12,206 nt of DNA from Roseburia sp. CAG:303 (lineage in GTDB: Bacteria > Bacillota > Clostridia > Lachnospirales > Lachnospiraceae). Position 1 is the stretch's first letter, and every line of letters begins with the position of its first letter. Below, piece after piece: positions 6,609-12,206 of this stretch. Location: the NCBI GenBank assembly GCA_000437755.1, contig FR900137.1, positions 17,468-29,673 of the forward strand, given 5' to 3'. A program made the translations under genes and the position numbers. The notes under the pieces are model-generated. The model did no database searches, was not told the origin of the DNA, and saw only the letters and a list, made by a program, of their open reading frames with translations.

Positions 6609-7529
6609 ATGATAAAAAAAATTATAGCAGTAAGCTTAAGTATAACATTAGCATGTTTAAATCTTGAAAGTGTATATGCTCAAGGAACAATAGTAGAAAA
6701 AGAAGAACAGAAATTTGAAGAAAATAATAGATTAGATGAAGCATTTATGTATGCACAGGATTACTATAAAAAAATAGCAAATTTCGTTTTTAAAAGTCAG
6801 GAACAGTTTCAAACAAATATAGATGATGTGAGTGATTTGGAATTGGGAGAAGGGTATATTATTTATGATGCATCTAAAGCAATTCAAGAATCATCATATT
6901 ACTTTCCAGTATACGAAAATAATGAAGTTGTATTGGTTGTGAATGTAATAGAAAGCAATGAAGGTTGGAATATTTCGGTTGGAACAGATGAAATAGAAGA
7001 AGAGTCAGATGGAAAATTTGTTGGGGCTGGAGGAATAACAAGCGGAAATGGATATGCATATCTTAATATGGATAATTGTTGTGTAGGACAAGGAAATTAT
7101 AATTTATGCTGGGCAGCATCAATAGCGGCAATTTATCGCTATCGTACAGGAAATAGAAGTTTGACCGCAAAAAATGTTGCAGATAAAGTGGGGTTGCCAT
7201 ATGCCGCAGCAAATGAATCTGAAATAGCAACTGCATTTAATATATATGGATTATCTTATAAAGAAAGGAAATTTATTCCATTTTCTAAGATGAAAAGTAA
7301 TATTAATAACAAATATCCAGTAATGGTAAAAGGAAAGATTGCAGAAACTAATAAATATACAAAACATGCTGTTACAGTTGTAGGTTATAATGATGTAGGG
7401 GTAGATGATTTTGTTAAAATATGGGATTCAGCAACTGAAAAATATAAAATTATTAAGTATAGTGAAAATGCATGTTATAGTTCTGGCAGTAATATTTTTA
7501 TGATTCAATCAGGATTTAGTTATAAATAA
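6609..7529 (+). CDS. secreted papain-like cysteine peptidase (C39/C70-like), 306 aa
   Basis: ATG 6609 opens a signal peptide, MIKKIIAVSLSITLACLNLE through SVYA (residue 24), with GGAAAGTGAG just upstream. In-frame starts at 6591 and 6528 only add a charged leader. Residues 25-135 look like a prodomain and contain GYIIYDAS and SSYYFPVYENNEVVLVVNV. The catalytic half shows Gln161 and Cys167 in GQGNYNLCWAAS, His253 in KHAVTVVGYND, and Asp273 in KIWDSAT, the order of papain-fold peptidases such as the C39_2 and C70 groups. It lacks the WMKK anchor, so it should be released or wall-associated. It is 15 nt upstream of 7545, whose ectodomain resembles the prodomain. The gene looks more AT-rich than most neighbours. 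The substrate is unknown; the anchored neighbours are candidates. Confidence 0.85.
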   Translation: MIKKIIAVSLSITLACLNLESVYAQGTIVEKEEQKFEENNRLDEAFMYAQDYYKKIANFVFKSQEQFQTNIDDVSDLELGEGYIIYDASKAIQESSYYFPVYENNEVVLVVNVIESNEGWNISVGTDEIEEESDGKFVGAGGITSGNGYAYLNMDNCCVGQGNYNLCWAASIAAIYRYRTGNRSLTAKNVADKVGLPYAAANESEIATAFNIYGLSYKERKFIPFSKMKSNINNKYPVMVKGKIAETNKYTKHAVTVVGYNDVGVDDFVKIWDSATEKYKIIKYSENACYSSGSNIFMIQSGFSYK

Positions 7530-7544
7530 AAGTAGGAGAAGAAT

Positions 7545-8357
7545 ATGAAAAAAGGAAATATAAAACGATTTGTAAAAGAAATAGTTATTGTTGCAGGAAT
7601 ATTACTTATTTGGGGCAGTATGTCTGTTTCAGCAGAAGAAAAAAAGGAATTAAGCAGTCCGGTATCAGAATACTTTGATACAATAAATCTGGAAGATGGC
7701 ATAACATTTGCAGAAAATACATGGAGAGATTATCTGAAATATTATATTGTAAGAATACGTCGTCTGGATAATCTGAAAGTAAATGAACTGGACAGTGCAG
7801 AAATGGGAAAACCATTTTTAATCTATAACGTAGATGGAGAACAGCCGGCATATGTATACCTGCCAATATACAAAGATAGAAAAGTAGTTCATATCATCAA
7901 TGAACTGGAATATGCAAATGGACATTGGCAGTATGGAAGCGGTCCGATGACGTTCTATTTCTTTGATGGAGACGTATTAGATCAGATAGGCTATTTAAAA
8001 AATGACTGTATTTTCTATAGCATTAATAACAGCTGTTATGTAGAATCCAAACATAGAAAATTATTGATGCAAAAGGTAAATGCAGAGGACGAAGATGTAT
8101 ATTCACCTGAGGAAGAGAAATTTATGAAAATGTCATTTTTTGAAAAACAGGAGACTATAGATAAAGGATTGTCAGAATTAAAGGACGTGGATAAATATTG
8201 TGAAGCAGGGGATGAAGATGTAAGAAAACAATTAACGGGCGACAGTGAGAAAAACGAGGCACAGAAAAGCACCATGCCGACAGCGGTGGCAGGGATTATT
8301 GTAATGGTGCTTGGTGCGGCAACTGTAAAGATATGGATGAGAAAAGAAGGAAAATAA
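7545..8357 (+). CDS. WMRK-anchored protein resembling the peptidase prodomain (270 aa)
   Basis: The start has AGGAGAAG upstream. The signal peptide runs to about residue 30 (SMSVSA/EEKK). Residues 46-130 resemble the peptidase prodomain next door. PFLIYNVDGEQPAYVYLPIY then KVVHIINELEYANGHW lines up with YIIYDASKAIQESSYYFPVY then EVVLVVNVIESNEGW. Residues 145-235 are a charged region with two cysteines (ND-C-IF, NS-C-Y). The end is PTAVAGIIVMVLGAATVK followed by IWMRKEGK, the array's common anchor. There is no catalytic Cys/His half. By analogy with the SpeB propeptide-like inhibitor Spi, a stand-alone prodomain beside its peptidase may inhibit it at the producer's surface. That role is inference; it could instead be a substrate or only share a binding fold. 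Confidence 0.85.
   Translation: MKKGNIKRFVKEIVIVAGILLIWGSMSVSAEEKKELSSPVSEYFDTINLEDGITFAENTWRDYLKYYIVRIRRLDNLKVNELDSAEMGKPFLIYNVDGEQPAYVYLPIYKDRKVVHIINELEYANGHWQYGSGPMTFYFFDGDVLDQIGYLKNDCIFYSINNSCYVESKHRKLLMQKVNAEDEDVYSPEEEKFMKMSFFEKQETIDKGLSELKDVDKYCEAGDEDVRKQLTGDSEKNEAQKSTMPTAVAGIIVMVLGAATVKIWMRKEGK
8277..8354 (+). repeat. C-terminal anchor module, copy 5
   Basis: This encodes PTAVAG, a hydrophobic span and KIWMRKEGK, here attached to a prodomain-like ectodomain instead of a YP-motif ectodomain. Confidence 0.85.
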
Positions 8358-8433
8358 ATGAGAAAAACATTAAAACTATTTGAATAAGCATTATGAATAT
8401 GTACAGAAACTGGAAAGTGCTTCACAGGAATAA
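8358..8433 (+). pseudogene. gene scrap, possibly a decayed 12034-type start
   Basis: ATG 8358 abuts the previous stop and reads MRKTLKLFE then TAA. In the frame from 8383 one reads NKHYEYVQKLESASQE then a stop. The opening resembles MRKNLKKYF at 12034, and the two pieces look like the ends of a gene with its middle lost and a frameshift. This is too short to be sure. Confidence 0.35.
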
Positions 8434-8476
8434 ATGAAAGGTATAGGAAATTTTTTTAAAATTCGGAGAAAGTGCA

Positions 8477-9367
8477 ATGAAAAAAATAGCAGTACGCATT
8501 GGGTTGGTGGTAATTGTTATATTTCTTTTATGGAAATGTACATACCAAAAAAATGAAAAACTTGAGAATACAACATGGATTGGAGACGAAGGAATACTGT
8601 GTTTTTCAGAAAAGACGTTGGAAATACAGCATTTGATCACCCAGGAGGCGATGTATAAGGGAAAATATACATATTACAAAAATAATAAAATGCATCTGAA
8701 CTTTGATAAACCTGTAGATTTATTTGGGGACAAAAAACGTTGCACTGTTTTCTGCGAATTACAAGAGAATAATCAGATGGTAATTACATATGAGGATGCA
8801 AAATATGAATTTACTAAGTATGACATGGAAGATGAAGAAAATGATGAGGATGCGGAAAATGCTATTATTGATTTAAGTGAAACACAGGAGTTTTGGAAAG
8901 AGTGGTTGTTTGATAATGCAGAGAATGTTATTGAAGCGAAAGAAGAAAATGTAAAACTGATATATCTGCAGATGGAAGTGGAGACAGAACCTGAAAACGT
9001 AATAAAATATGATACAATATGGTATCTGGAAGAAAAGGATTGTTATTATCTAATAATAAAAACCCAGCAGGAGCTTTCTGTATGTTCATGGCTGCCAAAG
9101 AGTGATATTGAGGATATTGTGGAGAGCAGACAAATAGAATTTGAAACAATCAATGAGCAGCAGGGAATTTCATATTCTCAAATAGAGAAATTTATGGAAA
9201 AAATCTCTAAGAACTATAAAGGAAAGACGGGAAATATCATTATACAAGGTCCGGTGTCAATAAAGGAAGCTCAGAATAAAGAAGCTGAATTCGTCGGATT
9301 AGAGGAAAATGCTGCAGATGAAACTTTATCAGAGGTAGGATTTTGTGTAAAGTATAAGGAAAAATAG
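8477..9367 (+). CDS. one-pass membrane protein of unknown function (296 aa)
   Basis: CGGAGAAAG lies 7 nt before the ATG. Residues 5-21 (AVRIGLVVIVIFLLW) form one N-terminal membrane span. The following KC is not a proper lipobox, so a signal anchor is more likely than a lipoprotein. The ectodomain begins TTWIGDEGILCFSEKTLEI and continues GKYTYYKNNKMHLNFDK, a pattern of short strands seen in small beta-barrel or lipocalin-like extracellular domains. A very acidic linker (DMEDEENDEDAENA) comes near residue 120, then a second domain with IWYLEEKDCYYLIIKT. No family is recognised. The topology matches the 2497 and 11161 proteins, but I see no sequence similarity to them. It lies 5 nt upstream of the 75-aa gene at 9373. 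Confidence 0.8.
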   Translation: MKKIAVRIGLVVIVIFLLWKCTYQKNEKLENTTWIGDEGILCFSEKTLEIQHLITQEAMYKGKYTYYKNNKMHLNFDKPVDLFGDKKRCTVFCELQENNQMVITYEDAKYEFTKYDMEDEENDEDAENAIIDLSETQEFWKEWLFDNAENVIEAKEENVKLIYLQMEVETEPENVIKYDTIWYLEEKDCYYLIIKTQQELSVCSWLPKSDIEDIVESRQIEFETINEQQGISYSQIEKFMEKISKNYKGKTGNIIIQGPVSIKEAQNKEAEFVGLEENAADETLSEVGFCVKYKEK

Positions 9368-9372
9368 TAGTT

Positions 9373-9600
9373 ATGAGAAGATATAAGATTAATATGTGGG
9401 CAATTGACAAATATGTAAGTTCAAAAGAGAGGTATTTTAATCCAGGATACACTATTGGCAGGGAATATACAATGGGGATATCGGTTCAGGATACTGCTGC
9501 AAATACAAAATGGAGTCATTATGTATATACAGGAAGCATTTGGAGAATTAGTATTGATAATGCATACACTAGTGCAATATATTATATTACTTATAAGTAA
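9373..9600 (+). CDS. small tyrosine-rich protein of unknown function (75 aa)
   Basis: It begins 5 nt after the preceding stop and ends 13 nt before paralogue D, so it is embedded in the transcript. The ribosome binding site is poor (AAGGA about 12 nt upstream). It has no signal peptide and no membrane span. It is rich in Tyr, Ser and Thr, with YFNPGYTIGREYTMGISVQD followed by WSHYVYTGSIWR and a YYITYK end, and is probably all-beta. The Y-x-(N/H)P, central W and aromatic C-terminus distantly recall lactococcin-972-type bacteriocins, which normally carry a signal peptide. It may therefore be the surviving C-terminal domain of a truncated secreted protein. The identity is not established. Confidence 0.55.
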   Translation: MRRYKINMWAIDKYVSSKERYFNPGYTIGREYTMGISVQDTAANTKWSHYVYTGSIWRISIDNAYTSAIYYITYK

Positions 9601-9613
9601 GGGAGGAAGTTAG

Positions 9614-11086
9614 ATGAAATATAAAAAAATGGGAATTGTAATGGTTATAGTAAGTACTGTTTTTGGTATGCCAGTGATGGGAGATGAAGCAGATTATCTA
9701 TATGTGACAGGAACAAATATTCCGGATTGTTCCATGGGGATAGTATCATTGGAGGATGTATTAAAATGGGATCAATCAGAGGACTGGAAGACATATTTTA
9801 AAAACTGTTCCGTTCCATTTCTCTTAACTGTTTCTGATGATATGTATTTTCTTGTAGCTGATTCCGATGGAGAATATGCCTATCAGATTTCGCCATCGGC
9901 TCCGTATGCCAGTGTCAGTGGAGGTGGTCCATATCTGATTTCATGTCTGGACATGGAAAGTGTCAGCTTTCAGCAGGAAACAGAAGAGGTTCAACAGTTT
10001 ATAGAAGAAAAAAATAAATTAAAAAACTCATTAAAAGAAAAAAGAAAATTTGTGAAAGAGCATCTGACAGAAGATGATTATGGTGGAATCTATTATGATG
10101 AGAGGCAGAGAATAGATATTTTTCTGGTAAACAATAAATGGAAAGATCTTTTAGAAAAACAAGGATTTCAATGTATAGAAAGTGATTATCCGATTACAGA
10201 ACAAAATAGTGATATTAACAAACTCTGGAGAGAAAGCAACGGACTCTGCATAGAAAATATTGAGAAAAATGTGGTAGAAACAGATGGCAAAAAAGTACAG
10301 CTGATGATTTTTGGGAGGGTGGAAAAAGAGGTTTCCGGTATTGATTTGGAACAGAAAAACTGGGAGTATATAGAAGGTATATGGGCACCATCCGGAAAAT
10401 CAATCAAAGAAACGTTCGGAGATAAGGATATAGCAAATAATATTGACTGGGAAGATGAGAAGACCTTTGTTGTGGCAGTCAGGAAAGAATATCAGTATAT
10501 AGAAAATTATATAGATCCAGCATATTGGGACAAACTGGAGCAGGCACTTAAAATATTAAAAGAACAATATCCTGAATACAGCTGTAAAAATTTATATTAT
10601 CATATAGCAGGCGATGGAGATGCCATGTCGTATTTAAATTTTGATGAAGAACTTGAGAAATATGTTAGTGAGACATTCCGGTATCAGAGCAGTTCCAATG
10701 CTGTGGAAGAAGAATTGTTTGGTGATCCGGCTTATCTGGAACTTAAAAATATGCTGAGAAAATACAAAGAAATTTATCCGGATATGAAATATCAGGAAAT
10801 TTATAAAACGTATCTGAGGACAACAGAAGAAAGTGTGGATATGTCAAAAAGAGAAAAGCTATACTGGTATTTATGGCAGAAATATTCTTTTGATAAGGAA
10901 CTGGAAAAGCTTCAGGAAGGCAAGGTAACTGAAAGTGTAATACAACAAAGAAAGCAAAATACCGAAAGAAGTGGAAAAGCACAGAAAACAGCAATCGCAG
11001 GAAGTATTGTACTGGTTCTGGGTGTAGCAGCAGTGAAAGTGTGGATGAAAAAGTGCAATGAAGACAATAGACTGGAGAAAAAATGA
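9614..11086 (+). CDS. WMKK-anchored surface protein, paralogue D (490 aa)
   Basis: GGGAGGAAG lies just upstream of ATG 9614. The signal peptide MKYKKMGIVMVIVSTVFGM ends about PVMG/DEA (residue 23). The N-terminal domain contains PFLLTVSDDMYFLVADSDGE and YAYQISPSAPY, then a coiled, charged helix (120-150), DDYGGIYYDERQRIDIFLV (155-173), and a middle domain of about 100 residues. The C-terminal half has LKEQYPEYSCKNLYYHIAGD (YP at 319), EELFGDPAYLELKNML, YPDMKYQEIYKTYL (YP at 388), SKREKLYWYLWQKYSFDK, and TAIAGSIVLVLGVAAVK with VWMKK. The tail after the anchor (CNEDNRLEKK) is longer than in B. From SKREK onward it is very close to B, while its YGG segment is shared with A and is absent from B, so the family is mosaic. 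The stop overlaps a short downstream ORF by 4 nt. The function is unknown. Confidence 0.87.
   Translation: MKYKKMGIVMVIVSTVFGMPVMGDEADYLYVTGTNIPDCSMGIVSLEDVLKWDQSEDWKTYFKNCSVPFLLTVSDDMYFLVADSDGEYAYQISPSAPYASVSGGGPYLISCLDMESVSFQQETEEVQQFIEEKNKLKNSLKEKRKFVKEHLTEDDYGGIYYDERQRIDIFLVNNKWKDLLEKQGFQCIESDYPITEQNSDINKLWRESNGLCIENIEKNVVETDGKKVQLMIFGRVEKEVSGIDLEQKNWEYIEGIWAPSGKSIKETFGDKDIANNIDWEDEKTFVVAVRKEYQYIENYIDPAYWDKLEQALKILKEQYPEYSCKNLYYHIAGDGDAMSYLNFDEELEKYVSETFRYQSSSNAVEEELFGDPAYLELKNMLRKYKEIYPDMKYQEIYKTYLRTTEESVDMSKREKLYWYLWQKYSFDKELEKLQEGKVTESVIQQRKQNTERSGKAQKTAIAGSIVLVLGVAAVKVWMKKCNEDNRLEKK
10988..11053 (+). repeat. C-terminal anchor module, copy 6
   Basis: This encodes TAIAG, a hydrophobic span and KVWMKK at the end of paralogue D. 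Confidence 0.8.
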
Positions 11087-11160
11087 AAACAGCGATAGCA
11101 TTAATGGGAACTATATTGGCATTAAACTATGACTACAAAATATTATATGAGGAAAAATAA
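11083..11160 (+). CDS. 25-aa hydrophobic peptide bridging two genes
   Basis: The ATG overlaps the preceding TGA as ATGA, and the TAA at 11158-11160 directly abuts the ATG of the next gene at 11161. A GGAG site (11073-11076) precedes it. It reads MKTAIALMGTILALNYDYK then ILYEEK, which looks like the front of a signal peptide. It resembles the IKTLAVIVVIAVV remnant at 6251. It could be a coupling peptide that hands ribosomes from one gene to the next, a true micropeptide, or the remains of a truncated gene. Confidence 0.45.
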   Translation: MKTAIALMGTILALNYDYKILYEEK

Positions 11161-11982
11161 ATGACAAAAAGACGTTTTATAACAATATTAAAAATTATTT
11201 TGATTTGTGTATTTATTGCTGTGATAGCAGTAATCACAATAGTCAGTATAAAAAAAGGATCAGGAAAACATGGGACGGTGCAGTATAAGAGATTTGAAAA
11301 ACTGACACAGCCATCAGGACAGGTAATACAGATTGATGATTATTCATTTGAACTGGAGAAATATTTTCTGGATATTGCCAGCGCACAGTTTTATGCGGTA
11401 GTAAAAGTGAGCAGGGATGGCGATAAGATTAGTTACCAGTCAATACGGGCATCGGATTCAGGAAGGTCGCTTCAGTCCATTGGCGAAAGGTTTTCCATTT
11501 TGTTTGCTGTTGTAAAAGTGGAGAAAGAGGGAGATGACCTGTATTTATATATTTACAGACAATTACAATCCGAACAGGACCCGAATCAGATATTTGCAAT
11601 TCGGGATTGTCAGGCAGAAAATGAGCCGTATAAAGAATACTATTTTAATCTGGAAGATTCCAGGAAACATGAAGAATTTCGTCTGAATGAAGGAACACTG
11701 TATTTATCGTCCATGGGATTGAAGATACAGGTAAAGAGGAGTCTTGGACAGGATTATTTTCAGGATCTGGTACTTATAAATAAGGATGGGGAAAATATTA
11801 CACTGATAAAAGACGGGGAATCAAAAGCAGCATATTCGGGATCTGTTCTTTTTGCCACAGATGAGACAGGATTCAATGGAAAATATGTATATGAATTTAG
11901 GAAAATTATAGATTATGCCAGTATAGAAAAAGTAGTTGTAAATGGTAAGACATATGAACGGGCGGAAGATGCACAGAATTAA
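11161..11982 (+). CDS. one-pass membrane protein, duplicate 2 (273 aa)
   Basis: This is the near-twin of the 2497 protein. A GAGGAAAAATAA stretch supplies the ribosome binding site, and the ATG abuts the preceding stop. Residues 1-30 (MTKRRFITILKIILICVF then IAVIAVITIVSI) form a different membrane anchor from the first copy. From KKGSGKHGTVQ onward the two proteins align without gaps, with roughly 23 differences in about 244 residues. The first 50 or so and the last 60 or so residues are almost unchanged, and most changes fall between about residues 85 and 205. It stops at AQN, eight residues earlier than the first copy. Like the first copy it follows a large anchored paralogue (here D), which suggests a paired role. 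The function is unknown. Confidence 0.88.
   Translation: MTKRRFITILKIILICVFIAVIAVITIVSIKKGSGKHGTVQYKRFEKLTQPSGQVIQIDDYSFELEKYFLDIASAQFYAVVKVSRDGDKISYQSIRASDSGRSLQSIGERFSILFAVVKVEKEGDDLYLYIYRQLQSEQDPNQIFAIRDCQAENEPYKEYYFNLEDSRKHEEFRLNEGTLYLSSMGLKIQVKRSLGQDYFQDLVLINKDGENITLIKDGESKAAYSGSVLFATDETGFNGKYVYEFRKIIDYASIEKVVVNGKTYERAEDAQN
11251..11981 (+). repeat. long direct repeat, copy 2 (matches 2587-3317)
   Basis: This is the gap-free counterpart of 2587-3317. Homologous recombination between the two would delete or duplicate about 8.7 kb carrying paralogues B, C and D and the peptidase. Confidence 0.95.
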
Positions 11983-12033
11983 TGTTTTAGCAATGAACAG
12001 AAAAATACGAGGAATATATTACGGAGGGCATAT

Positions 12034-12206
12034 ATGAGGAAAAATTTAAAAAAATATTTTTTAGCACTGGCAGTAATCGCAGTTATAGCAGTAACGGCAG
12101 GAGTATTTGTGTATCTTTGGACTTACCGTGTTAAGATAGATGGAAATTCAAAGATTATACTCAGCTATTTTGAAAATGTCCAGGTGCAGACTGTGGACGA
12201 GTATGA
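12034..12206 (+). CDS. one-pass membrane protein, N-terminal part (runs off the window)
   Basis: CGGAGGGC lies upstream of the ATG. The 57 visible residues are a basic start (MRKNLKKYF), one membrane span (LALAVIAVIAVTAGVFVYLW), then TYRVKIDGNSKIILSYFENV, the start of an outside domain. The transmembrane-coding DNA (12065-12102) recurs as a remnant at 6258-6295. The VKIDGNSK segment faintly resembles VEIDGYAIHPGNSRE in the pseudogene at 744. The gene continues the array to the right, so the array is longer than the window. The family is not recognised. Confidence 0.8.
   Translation, partial: MRKNLKKYFLALAVIAVIAVTAGVFVYLWTYRVKIDGNSKIILSYFENVQVQTVDEY

Noticed and set aside
8036..8425. 129-codon open frame on the minus strand
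   Set aside because: It is a shadow of the 3' end of 7545, including its anchor-coding repeat; the same antisense pattern appears opposite the other anchors.
8477..8545. Lipoprotein signal in the 8477 protein (LLWKC)
   Set aside because: A Lys directly before the Cys does not fit the lipobox, where Gly, Ala or Ser is expected.
1..12206. CRISPR arrays, tRNA or rRNA genes, transposase genes
   Set aside because: I saw no short regularly spaced repeats, no tRNA-like cloverleaf with T-loop, no rRNA signature and no transposase motif. The repeats present are coding modules.

Overview
The window looks like a low-GC Firmicutes (Clostridia) chromosome, most likely Lachnospiraceae. It opens with the end of ssb and a complete rpsR, the usual tail of the rpsF-ssb-rpsR operon, closed by a strong terminator at about 438-477. 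The S18 sequence, the GGAGG-type ribosome binding sites and the AT-rich, AGA/ATA/GGA-rich codon use all fit. No database search was possible, so the family assignment rests on recognition.

From 641 to the right edge everything lies on the + strand with short gaps, 4-nt overlaps or directly abutting genes, and I see no further terminator. This is an accessory array of surface and secreted proteins that I do not recognise as a named system. Its core is four paralogues of about 473-490 aa (1048, 3367, 4833, 9614). Each has a signal peptide, a variable ectodomain, two YP-x-x-(S/T/K)-(Y/C) motifs 68-70 residues apart, and a near-identical C-terminal TAVAG/transmembrane/WMKK anchor. The same anchor also ends an unrelated protein (7545) and a dead gene remnant (744-1005). 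Two nearly identical one-pass membrane proteins (2497, 11161) each follow a core paralogue.

In the middle sits a secreted papain-like cysteine peptidase (6609) with a signal peptide, a prodomain-like region and a Gln/Cys/His/Asp set. The next gene (7545) encodes a membrane-anchored protein whose ectodomain resembles that prodomain, so it may be an inhibitor or immunity factor. Further right are a one-pass membrane protein (8477), a 75-aa orphan (9373), a 25-aa hydrophobic ORF that joins 9614 to 11161, and the start of another one-pass membrane protein (12034).

The array shows gene birth and death. There are decayed copies at 744-1005, 6251-6319, 6389-6574 and perhaps 8358-8433. The 2497/11161 pair is a recent duplication with identical ends and a divergent middle, and the anchor is reused at nearly constant DNA sequence. 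My reading, which is inference, is a fast-evolving envelope system built from paralogous anchored proteins plus a secreted protease with a possible cognate inhibitor.

Start codons matter here. The first core gene should start at 1048, not at the upstream in-frame TTG 940. The second should start at GTG 3367, the third at 4833 (or 4821), and the peptidase at 6609.
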